A stretch of 64,000 nt of DNA from Acidimicrobiales bacterium (GTDB lineage: Bacteria > Actinomycetota > Acidimicrobiia > Acidimicrobiales > Aldehydirespiratoraceae): contig JAKMFW010000100.1 in NCBI GenBank assembly GCA_022425325.1, positions 91,056 through 155,055 of the forward strand. Direction: 5' to 3'. Below, piece after piece: positions 43,488 through 51,227 of this stretch (positions are counted from its first letter, which is position 1; every line of letters begins with the position of its first letter). Both the position numbers and the translations under genes were made by a program. The notes below the pieces were generated by a model. It made no database searches and was not told the DNA's origin. It saw only the letters and a program-made list of their open reading frames with translations.

Positions 43488-44441
43488 CTAGATCTCCGGC
43501 CAGCGCTTCTGGCGGCTGCGGGCGCGACGGCTGCGGTCGCCCAGTGCCCAGGCACGACGCCACTGCCCGGCCTCGGGCCCGGTGAGCGATGGGCTGTCGG
43601 TCCGGTGGGCTCGCCGACGAGCGGAGTACCAGTCGGTGGTCGCCTCGTCGGCGAGAGCGGCGACCTCACGCTCGATCCGGGCGGCGAAGCGGGTCGTGTT
43701 CTCGCCGTCGGCAGGGGTGATCGCCCGACCGAAGGTCACCGAGGTGTTGCTCGGGCGGGGGAGCGAGCGCCCCTTGCGCAGGATCCGGCCCGTGCCGGCG
43801 ACGTGCACCGGCACGACCGGCACACCCGCCCGGGCGGCCAGATAGGCGGCACCACCGCGGAACGGCTGACCCCAACCGTCAGGGCTACGGCCACCTTCCG
43901 GGTAGATCAGGAGGCTCCAGCCGTCATCGATGAGTTCGGCGGCGAGGTCGGCGCTCTTGCGGCCGGTCTTCGCCCGTTCGATCGGGATCGCCCCGATACC
44001 AAGTGCCGACATGGCGCCGGTGATGCGCGTGCCGAAGAAGTAGTCGGCAGCTGCACCGACCACGATCTTGTGCCGCCACGGCTCAGGGATCGAGGTGAGC
44101 AGAAGCGGGGTGTCGAGGTGGCTGTGATGGTTCGCAGCGAAGATCACCGGCCCCTCGAGTTCGAGCAGGCGATCTGCACCTTGGCGATCCGGCGATGCGA
44201 GACCGGCGACCGCAAGGCGCATCGGGCCGTCGACGATCGCCGCGCGCGCCATCCGTGCCGGCTTCGATCGAGCCCACTCGGTGTCGTAGTCGGCGCCGGT
44301 CGTGCGCTTGCGAGGGAGCGGAGCGACACCTTTCGGGGTCGACGGCGCCCGCATCGGAAATTCCATGGCCCGCATGACGCGCGAGGGTCGCAGCGCCGGT
44401 GGGATCGACGGGAGTCCGAGTTGGCGGGCGAGCTTGCTCAT
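43488..44441 (-). CDS. 1-acylglycerol-3-phosphate O-acyltransferase family (PlsC)
   Basis: 317 residues. The HX4D catalytic motif is NHHSHLD (residue about 105) and the second block is LIYPEGGRSPDGW. The basic N-terminal 60 and C-terminal 50 residues are longer than in minimal PlsC. Third gene of the operon with the acyl reductase-HAD and LarA-like genes; one base separates it from the latter. In this setting it may use a modified acyl chain, but ordinary phospholipid synthesis is also possible. Confidence 0.82.
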   Translation of the reverse strand: MSKLARQLGLPSIPPALRPSRVMRAMEFPMRAPSTPKGVAPLPRKRTTGADYDTEWARSKPARMARAAIVDGPMRLAVAGLASPDRQGADRLLELEGPVIFAANHHSHLDTPLLLTSIPEPWRHKIVVGAAADYFFGTRITGAMSALGIGAIPIERAKTGRKSADLAAELIDDGWSLLIYPEGGRSPDGWGQPFRGGAAYLAARAGVPVVPVHVAGTGRILRKGRSLPRPSNTSVTFGRAITPADGENTTRFAARIEREVAALADEATTDWYSARRRAHRTDSPSLTGPEAGQWRRAWALGDRSRRARSRQKRWPEI

Positions 44442-44442
44442 G

Positions 44443-46059
44443 TCAGGTCACATCCGCCATCAGGATCGGCGGGTTGTGCATGTAGGTGATCGAGGGCGAC
44501 GACCCGACGGTGTCGGATGCCATCTCGAGCGCGTCCTGCATGGTCGATGCGGGCTGGAAGCCGAGGCGACGAACCGCACGGGGATCGCCGCCGACGACGA
44601 TGACCTTGCCCAGCCACTCGAGAGCGTGGCTGCCCCAGTACCACATGTAGAACGGATGCACGCCGTGGTAGGCGTAGCTGTTGCGGTACAGGTGGATGTA
44701 CCACTCGTCCTCGGCGAATTGCTTCTCGTACTTCTGCTCGAGTTCGATCGGATCGGTCGTCTCGGCAAGGAGCTGCTCGAAGAAGTCGATGTAGCTCGGG
44801 TGGTGCACCGGGTGGAACTCCCACGGGGTGGGGTGGCTCATGATGAGGACGCCACCCTCACGCACCAGCGGTTTGCCGCGGTACATGTTGAAGAAGTAAC
44901 CGAGGCCCAGGCACATCACCAGGATCGGATTCATCACCGAGTTGACGTTGTACGGGCAGATGTAGGGCAAGCCGAACGCCAGAACGTCGGTCTGGCCTTT
45001 GACGGGCACAAGGTGCTGCTTGAAGCAGTGCTCGAGCGTGACCTCGTGGACCGATTCGACGTTGCCGGCCTGCACCGACGTGAGTTCGTAGGGCGCCTTC
45101 CAGCCGTTGAAGATCTGGCGGCGCTGTGACGCCGGCATCAGATCGAGACCCTTCTTCATGCCCATGAAGGTGATGCGGTCCTTGGCGGTCCATTCCCACT
45201 CGCGTTTCTGGAGCAGCGAGAGCGCACCGTCGTAGCCGAACGTGTTGTTGTTGATCGTCGTCTCGATCTGGAAGATGCGCGGGCCGTGGTTCTTGATGAC
45301 CTCACCCTGGCGCCAGTTGCTGTGGTGCAGTTCGGAGCTGTGGCGGTCCATGAACGACTTCGACTCGCGCATCGTTTTCACGTTGTGGTGGTGCTTGATA
45401 CCCGAGTAGCCGGACAGGCCGGTGGCGGTCGACTTCCAGCCGCCGTCCATCGACACGATGTTGAGGTTGACGTAGATCAACAGATCGGACTCGGCGGCCC
45501 GCTTGTTCATCGTGACGGCCTCATCGTGACGGGTGCGGCCGAGCTCGACCATCCCGTCGGGATCCTCGGCGTCGTGGTTGTAGAGCGCGCCCTGCGGGGC
45601 GAAGGCGTCATAGACACGATCGCCGAGCGCATGACGAAGCTCGTCCTCGGTCATGCGGCGATGGAGCGCCAGCGCAGCGATGAGGTGCACGTCATCGACA
45701 CCGGCTGCGGCGGCCATATCGAGCACCTGCTCGATGATGCGCTGCCGAATATCCGGCTTCCGCATGGACGGCAGCGGCAGCGAGATGTCGTCGAAGGCGA
45801 TCGTCAGCTTCATGCCGGGCTTGAGGAGCTCGGGCAAGGGATCGTCGTCGATCGGTTCGAGCAGCGCGTGACGGATCGCCGCTTCGGGGTCGGGTAGACC
45901 CGGGAGCGGTTCGGCCGGGTAGATCACCCGGGTGCGGTCGGCCGGGAGCTTTTCGAGCCGGAAGTTGTCGCCGTGGTGGAACAGCAGCGGCGGCGTCTGT
46001 TTGTCGACGTTGAGGACGAAGCCGGGTCGAGGTGAACGGTTTCGGGGGTCAGATGCCAT
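44443..46059 (-). CDS. LarA-like (DUF2088) protein
   Basis: 538 residues. Residues about 85-165 match the N-terminal domain of nickel-dependent lactate racemase LarA (FDDISLPLPSM, then LIAALALHRRMTEDELRHALG, with the conserved histidine). The region where LarA has its cofactor lysine and PHxxAGFSGG reads GGWKSTATGLSGYSGIKHHH, so the site is altered and racemase activity is not assured. The C-terminal 250 residues are rich in Trp, Tyr and His and look specific to a subfamily. No larBCE cofactor genes are nearby. Confidence 0.65.
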   Translation of the reverse strand: MASDPRNRSPRPGFVLNVDKQTPPLLFHHGDNFRLEKLPADRTRVIYPAEPLPGLPDPEAAIRHALLEPIDDDPLPELLKPGMKLTIAFDDISLPLPSMRKPDIRQRIIEQVLDMAAAAGVDDVHLIAALALHRRMTEDELRHALGDRVYDAFAPQGALYNHDAEDPDGMVELGRTRHDEAVTMNKRAAESDLLIYVNLNIVSMDGGWKSTATGLSGYSGIKHHHNVKTMRESKSFMDRHSSELHHSNWRQGEVIKNHGPRIFQIETTINNNTFGYDGALSLLQKREWEWTAKDRITFMGMKKGLDLMPASQRRQIFNGWKAPYELTSVQAGNVESVHEVTLEHCFKQHLVPVKGQTDVLAFGLPYICPYNVNSVMNPILVMCLGLGYFFNMYRGKPLVREGGVLIMSHPTPWEFHPVHHPSYIDFFEQLLAETTDPIELEQKYEKQFAEDEWYIHLYRNSYAYHGVHPFYMWYWGSHALEWLGKVIVVGGDPRAVRRLGFQPASTMQDALEMASDTVGSSPSITYMHNPPILMADVT

Positions 46060-46074
46060 GGAAACTCCAGGGGC

Positions 46075-48531
46075 TCAGCCGGCGGCGCGCCGCTGCATGG
46101 CGGCAACTCGCTGCTTGCGCAGGGGTCCGCGCAGGGTGCGCGGACCGATCGGAATGGTGCGGTTGGGGGCGCCGTCGGACTTGGTCCAGTGTTCGATGAG
46201 CCAGCCACGGCGACGGGCGATGGCGGCGAGTTTGGTCTCGGCGTTGACCGCGACGGGGAACCCGACGGCTTCGAGCATCGGCAGATCCGAGGTCGAGTCG
46301 GCGTAGGCAACCGACTCCTTGAGATCGAGGCCGTGTTCCTCGGCGTAATCGGCGAGCGCCTGGTAGCGGGCTTCGCCGGTGGGCGGGACGTTGGTGAGCT
46401 TGCCGTCGTAAGCGCCGTCGTGTGCACCGAGTTCGGCCGACACGATGTGATCGAACAGTGGCCGCAGCGGTTCGACGACGACATCGAGCGCACCGGTGAT
46501 CAGCAGTGTCTTGTGTCCGAGCGCCCGGTGGGCACGAACCCGACGAATGCCGGCGGGGAACGACTTGGTCATGAGCAGGTCGCTCATCATCTCCAACGAG
46601 TCGCGTTCGAGGCGTTCGATCGGGGCGTCTTCGAAGCGGCGGTAGAAGTAGCGCAGGAAGTCGCTGCGGTCGGCGCGATCGAGATTCCAGAGGGTGGGGG
46701 CCTCACGCAGTGTCTTGGCGACGAAACGCACGCGATCGGGGGTGTCGAGATGCCGGGTCGCAAGCCACGAATAACTGGCGACGACATTGCTGGCGATCAG
46801 GGTGTTCTCAAGGTCGAAGACGGCGAGGTGGCGGTCTTCGGACAGAACGTTCTTACGGATCCGCTCGTTGCGGTCGACTGACGGCCCCTTGCTCGGCTGC
46901 ATCTTGAGGCGGGCCATCTTGACCGTCGAGGGCAACTGGATGTCGTGGGCGTAGTGGGGCCAGTCGATCGACAGGGGATCCATGTTGAAGTCGCGCTGAT
47001 CCGCCTCGTCGAGGCTGTTCCACAAGGCGTACATGCGGTCGAGCTGGTAGGTCGCCTCGCATTCGGTGTAGGCGCCGTAGAGCTCGACATAGCCGCCGGC
47101 CCGATCGAGTTGCTCTTTTTGCTGTTCGAGGTCGGCGCCGATCTCGGCCTGTTTCCCCCGCAGGGGCAACGCGTCGAGGATGCGCTCGCTGGTGGCGAGT
47201 GCGAACTTGGCCCGGTTGAGCTGCCGAGTCACCCGGCCACGGCCGGGGAAGGTCCAGTCGGGCACCGAGATGGGCTGGTTCTTTTCGTCGTAGACCGGGT
47301 TTTTGGTGAAGTAGGCCTGCACGAGGTCGACCATCTGGCCGTACTTGAAGGGGTTTGCCGATCCCGATGCGATCTGGATGATGTCGGGCTCGTGCTCGCC
47401 GGATTCCTCACTGATGTGCGGACCGCGAGCGGCGGTGGCGAGGATCGACGCAACCACGAGGTCGACGGGGATGACGTCGATGACACCCTCGGGCACCCCG
47501 GGGAACTCTTTGAGAAGGCCTCGGGCGTAAGCGGCGATGACCGGCTCGGCCATACGGAAGCCGCGAATCCAGCCCGGCACCGGTTCGGCGAGCGCCGATT
47601 CGATGATGGAGGGCCGCACGATGGCGACCGGTACCCCGTCTCGGGTCTCGACGAGGCTGCGCTCGCCGAGTGCCTTGGTGAAGGCGTAGGCATCGGGGAA
47701 ACCGAGGCTTGCCGCACGAACCCGACCCGTCTGGGTCATCTGTTCGCCGACCCACTTCTGCCGGAGGTTCTCGACCCGCTCGGCGATGGCGGGGGTTCCG
47801 GCTGCACCGAGGGTCTTGATGGCGTCGGCCTCGAGTGCCTTCAGTCGCTGCGGTGTTCGGCTGGCCTGCTCGGCGTCCTTCCGCGCCTGGAAGGCGTTGT
47901 GGGCTTCGGCTCGCCAGTCGACCTCGACGAAGAACGGGGAGTCCTGCACCATCTGTTCAGGCGCATTGCCGCGGCGAGATCCGGCGACGTAGCAGGTGGA
48001 CACGGCGACGAGGTAGGCCTTCTCACCCGGCGCGAGGCCACCCGGGGTTGGTTCGGTGCGGGCTTCAGCGGCGACGCGGAGTGCAGCGGCTACCCGGCCG
48101 GGGCCGAGGAGGTTGACCTGCACGGCATCGTCGAGCGCAGAGTCGAAGCTGACTGTGGCGGCGGAGTGCACGGCGATGTCGACGGTGCTGAAGAGGGCGA
48201 GTCCGGCATCGTCGAGGCCGAGGCCGTCCTGGCTGACGTCGCCTTTCACTGCGAACACTCGACGGTCGCACATCTCGTCGAAGGTCTCGCCGTCGAGACC
48301 GCCGGCGGCGACGGGGTCCTCCTTGAACGCATCACGGAGTCGGTCGAAGGCGTCGTTCTTGAGAATGTCGCGCTTCACCCGGTGCTCGGCGCCGCGGCGT
48401 CCCGGCCGCACCAGCAGCACGAGTTCGCAATCGGGAACCGAGCGCAGGAAGCGTTCGACGAGCGCAGTGCCGAGAAAGCCGGTCGAGCCGGTGATGGCGA
48501 TCCGCTTGCCGGACAGGTTCTCCCTGATCAC
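46075..48531 (-). CDS. Fatty acyl-CoA reductase-HAD phosphatase fusion
   Basis: 818 residues. The N-terminal 520 form an extended SDR/FAR domain: cofactor loop GSTGFLGTALVERFL at residue 14, HSAATVSFD, and YAFTK as Tyr-xxx-Lys near residue 283. FAR domains reduce fatty acyl-CoA to aldehyde or alcohol. The C-terminal 230 are a SerB-like HAD domain: AVFDLENTLIAS (motif I, nucleophile Asp but Glu at the +2 acid position), LLITGALDVV (motif II) and YADSTSDLPMLEAVG (motif IV). First gene of the TetR-controlled operon. The phosphatase could act on a phospholipid or acyl phosphate. Confidence 0.78.
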   Translation of the reverse strand: MIRENLSGKRIAITGSTGFLGTALVERFLRSVPDCELVLLVRPGRRGAEHRVKRDILKNDAFDRLRDAFKEDPVAAGGLDGETFDEMCDRRVFAVKGDVSQDGLGLDDAGLALFSTVDIAVHSAATVSFDSALDDAVQVNLLGPGRVAAALRVAAEARTEPTPGGLAPGEKAYLVAVSTCYVAGSRRGNAPEQMVQDSPFFVEVDWRAEAHNAFQARKDAEQASRTPQRLKALEADAIKTLGAAGTPAIAERVENLRQKWVGEQMTQTGRVRAASLGFPDAYAFTKALGERSLVETRDGVPVAIVRPSIIESALAEPVPGWIRGFRMAEPVIAAYARGLLKEFPGVPEGVIDVIPVDLVVASILATAARGPHISEESGEHEPDIIQIASGSANPFKYGQMVDLVQAYFTKNPVYDEKNQPISVPDWTFPGRGRVTRQLNRAKFALATSERILDALPLRGKQAEIGADLEQQKEQLDRAGGYVELYGAYTECEATYQLDRMYALWNSLDEADQRDFNMDPLSIDWPHYAHDIQLPSTVKMARLKMQPSKGPSVDRNERIRKNVLSEDRHLAVFDLENTLIASNVVASYSWLATRHLDTPDRVRFVAKTLREAPTLWNLDRADRSDFLRYFYRRFEDAPIERLERDSLEMMSDLLMTKSFPAGIRRVRAHRALGHKTLLITGALDVVVEPLRPLFDHIVSAELGAHDGAYDGKLTNVPPTGEARYQALADYAEEHGLDLKESVAYADSTSDLPMLEAVGFPVAVNAETKLAAIARRRGWLIEHWTKSDGAPNRTIPIGPRTLRGPLRKQRVAAMQRRAAG

Positions 48532-48566
48532 GCGACGTACCTCATGACCATTGTTCTACCACTTCT

Positions 48567-48584
48567 CTCTACCAATTGGTAGAG
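48567..48584. promoter_or_regulatory. 18-bp perfect palindrome, probable TetR operator
   Basis: CTCTACCAATTGGTAGAG is fully symmetric and sits in the 73-bp divergent intergene between the reductase-HAD operon (start 48531) and the TetR gene (start 48605). Binding would cover both promoters. Confidence 0.8.
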
Positions 48585-48604
48585 GACCGTGTCAGAGTAG
48601 GGCC

Positions 48605-49195
48605 ATGGCCGAGTCCACTCGAGAACGCATCCTCGACGCCGCGCTTCGCGCCTACGGCACGGACGGCTTTGCGGCCACCTCGCTCGACGCTCTTGCCGCC
48701 GACCTCGGCATCCGAAAACAGACGATCCTGTATTACTTCCCGTCCAAGCATGCGGTCTTCGAAGCGGTCGTCGATCGCGCTGCCTCGGATCTCGTGAAGG
48801 TCTTCGAAGAGGAAGCAGCACGTGGCATCGACGGCCTCGATCAGGTCGAGGCGATCGTCAAGCGGGTCTTCCGGCTCGCCGTTCGCCGGCCCCAACTGCT
48901 GGGTCTGATTCGGGAAGTCACCCGGCCGGGATCGCTCTCGATAGACCGGCTCAGCGCCCACACCGCCCCGATCTTCGACCGGGCCCGTGACTTTCTCCAG
49001 CGTGAGATGGACGCCGGAAGGATGCGGCCCAGCGATCCCGAGATGCTCCTGCTGTCGCTCTACTCGACCGTGGTCGGGGTGGCGACCGAGCTGGAAGTTC
49101 AGCGGGCGATGGGGATCTCAGACTCCCTTCGCGGTGCGGTCGCCCGCCGCCAGGAACTCATCCGCTTTCTTCGGGCTGCGCTCGAACCGGTGTAG
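48605..49195 (+). CDS. TetR-family transcriptional regulator
   Basis: 196 residues. The helix-turn-helix at residues about 25-45 reads TSLDALAADLGIRKQTILYYFPSK in two helices, as in TetR repressors. The C-terminal half binds an unknown ligand, possibly acyl-CoA given its neighbours (inference). ATG 48605 is chosen; the frame start at 48551 would run through the palindromic operator. Confidence 0.87.
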   Translation: MAESTRERILDAALRAYGTDGFAATSLDALAADLGIRKQTILYYFPSKHAVFEAVVDRAASDLVKVFEEEAARGIDGLDQVEAIVKRVFRLAVRRPQLLGLIREVTRPGSLSIDRLSAHTAPIFDRARDFLQREMDAGRMRPSDPEMLLLSLYSTVVGVATELEVQRAMGISDSLRGAVARRQELIRFLRAALEPV

Positions 49196-49350
49196 CGCAG
49201 CGACGTCGGCACGTTCGGCCGAGTCGAGCAAACGAGTCGATCGAAAACGACAGGGGCCGAGAAGGATGCTGCGTATCCGCAGTGATCCTCCTCGACCCTC
49301 AGCCGGGAGATGGTGAACCGCCGGTGTGGGGCGGTGCAGATCCGGAAGGA

Positions 49351-50136
49351 TCAGGTCGGAGCGGGCAGTGCGACGACCTGGTAGGACGAGGCGCCGGTCT
49401 CTCGCAGGGGGCGGATGTACACCGTGAAGAAGACCTTGTCGCTCTGGTAGTTGACGCTCTCGGTCCAGGTGTCACCGCACTCGTAACGCTTGCCGTTGTT
49501 CGCTCCGTGTCGGTAGTCGAAACCGCCGGGACCGGAGAGGGCGACCTCGACGTCGTCGGGGTTGTCGCAGGTGATCGAGAGCTGGACGATCCCGTTCGAG
49601 TTGACGCCCCTCGACATGCCGTCGATGTAGAGCATGTGGAAGTCGCACTCGTCGCCGGGCCGGGCGACATCGTTGACGATCACGGCTGCCGGGCCCTCGA
49701 TGTCGAGACGCAACTCGTTGCGGTCCTTGACGGCATCGCAGTCCTCGCCCGCCGCCTCTGGCTGACTGGCGGCCTCGTAGTCCTCTTCGCCCACGGTGTC
49801 CTCTTCGACCATGTCCTCTTCGGCCTCGTAGTCCTCTTCGACAGAGCCGCCCTGGGATGCGTCGGCGTCATCGCTGCCCGACGCTTGCTCCTCGGTCTCC
49901 GATGTCGCTTGAGATCCGCTGTCGCTGGCCTGGTCGGCGTTGTCGGAATCACTGGCCGATGCCGTTTCATCGGCTTGGCTAGCGTTACTCGACGTGTCAT
50001 CGACCGCAGTGGTCGAATTCGCGTCGGACTCGACGACGGTCTGATCCGTGCTGCTGTCGCCGCAGGCGCCGGCAAGCATCGAGATGGCGAGCGCCGCTGC
50101 GATGGTCGAGCAGATGGTGCGTGGGGTGGTCTTCAT
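49351..50136 (-). CDS. Lipoprotein with acidic Ser/Asp/Glu-rich spacer, unknown function
   Basis: 261 residues from the ATG at 50136 (TTTGGAGGAAA upstream). The signal peptide ends in a lipobox LAGAC (Cys about 25). Residues 30-120 are a low-complexity Ser, Asp, Glu and Ala spacer (for example ASGSDDADASQGGS). The C-terminal 140 residues form a globular exported domain with four cysteines. Directly downstream of rhodopsin but behind its terminator, so probably a separate transcript. No family recognised. Confidence 0.7.
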   Translation of the reverse strand: MKTTPRTICSTIAAALAISMLAGACGDSSTDQTVVESDANSTTAVDDTSSNASQADETASASDSDNADQASDSGSQATSETEEQASGSDDADASQGGSVEEDYEAEEDMVEEDTVGEEDYEAASQPEAAGEDCDAVKDRNELRLDIEGPAAVIVNDVARPGDECDFHMLYIDGMSRGVNSNGIVQLSITCDNPDDVEVALSGPGGFDYRHGANNGKRYECGDTWTESVNYQSDKVFFTVYIRPLRETGASSYQVVALPAPT

Positions 50137-50235
50137 GGTTTCCTCCAAATGGTTGGTTGTGGTCGTCCTGATGCTCACAACTGCGCTGGTGGACACAAAT
50201 GTTGAAAAATGTTTTTAGCAGGCCTCAGTAGCCCG

Positions 50236-50284
50236 AAAACGACGTCGGGCCGGAGACCGCTGGCTGGGGCAGCGACCTCCGACC
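50236..50284 (-). terminator. Intrinsic terminator of the rhodopsin gene
   Basis: On the minus strand an imperfect 15-bp stem (GGTCGGAGGTCGCTG with CAGCGGTCTCCGGCC) is followed by CGACGTCGTTTTC, about 30 bases after the rhodopsin stop. Confidence 0.75.
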
Positions 50285-50314
50285 CGAGCGTCGGTATTCG
50301 AGAAGAACGCTCGA

Positions 50315-51025
50315 TCAGCTGTGGCTGCGAGCCTTCGCGATCCCGAGGACCATCAGGCCGTACAGGCCCTTGGCGGTGATGTCAGCGATGGTGTAGCCGA
50401 CCTGACGCAGCGTCTCAAGCGTCCCGGAGGTGTCGTCGAAGACGGGGAACAGGTACGCAATCGGGTACACCAGCCAGGTGATCAGCAACACCATGGTGGC
50501 GTTCTTGATCGCAGCGGAGACGGCGGGCGTCTCGCGTGCGGCTGCCGCCTGGAGCTGGCCGTAGAGGGTGTAGAGGATGTACACGAACGGGATCATGGCG
50601 AGGACCCAGAAGATCCACTTCGTGCTGGTGGAGTCGGCAACTTCACCCGGGTAACCAAGGCCGATCATGAGGACGGTCGCCGGAACAAGCGTCTTCATGA
50701 GCTGCTTACGCTGATCGGAAGCAACGCCGAGCACGATGAGCAGCTCGATGACGAGCAACGGCACGGTGATGAGCCAGTCCGCGTAGCGGTAGCCCTCGTT
50801 CATCGAACCCTCTCCGAATGCATCCCAGATCCGGAAGTAGTGGTAGCCGGCGATACCGACAACGACGGCCGACGCCGCAACGGCGGGGCGGTATTCCTTG
50901 TTGACGGCGCTCATCTGCGTCAGGAAGTAGACGAAGGCACCGAGCATGACGGCCGTGCCGAACGACAAGGCGTTATAGACGAGGGTGTACTGATCCTCGC
51001 TCAATAGGGCAATAGTTGAATCCAT
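50315..51025 (-). CDS. Light-driven proton-pumping rhodopsin (proteorhodopsin/xanthorhodopsin/actinorhodopsin group)
   Basis: 236 residues, seven membrane segments. Helix C reads RYADWLITVPLLVIE: D83 (acceptor), T87 and E94 (donor) form the DTE motif of outward proton pumps, and L91 at the spectral-tuning site suggests green absorption. Histidine H62 pairs with the counter-ion in this group. The Schiff-base lysine is K219 in DITAKGLYG. W140 occupies the position where antenna-binding members have glycine. No carotene oxygenase (blh) or crt gene is in the window. AGAGGA ribosome site. Confidence 0.93.
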   Translation of the reverse strand: MDSTIALLSEDQYTLVYNALSFGTAVMLGAFVYFLTQMSAVNKEYRPAVAASAVVVGIAGYHYFRIWDAFGEGSMNEGYRYADWLITVPLLVIELLIVLGVASDQRKQLMKTLVPATVLMIGLGYPGEVADSTSTKWIFWVLAMIPFVYILYTLYGQLQAAAARETPAVSAAIKNATMVLLITWLVYPIAYLFPVFDDTSGTLETLRQVGYTIADITAKGLYGLMVLGIAKARSHS

Positions 51026-51077
51026 GTTTTCCTCTGGGTCGATTTGATCGCATCAATGGTGGTCGCATCACCAAGCG

Positions 51078-51131
51078 AAACAGTAGTGACCTGTGACGGT
51101 CACCACATAAAACAGTAGTGGGCCGTGACGG
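51078..51131. repeat. Tandem imperfect repeats upstream of the rhodopsin gene
   Basis: AAACAGTAGTG is repeated at 51078-51088 and 51110-51120, each followed after four or two bases by GTGACGG. The copies are 32 bp apart, three helical turns. The first copy also contains the inverted repeat GTGACC-TGTGAC-GGTCAC (51086-51103). They lie 53-106 bases upstream of the rhodopsin ATG and could bind an activator. The rest of the 51026-51227 intergene shows no gene. Confidence 0.55.
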
Positions 51132-51227
51132 CCTAGTTGCGCGGATGTCAACGTCTTGACCACGCAGCGTGAGGTTCGACATCGACCGTCGTCGTCGAAA
51201 ACCCACGGAGTCAGAGATGAACCCTGT

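Noticed and set aside
46945..48582. 545-codon plus-strand open frame
   Set aside because: Antisense to the reductase-HAD fusion and crossing the TetR operator; Gly/Val/Asp/Glu shadow composition.
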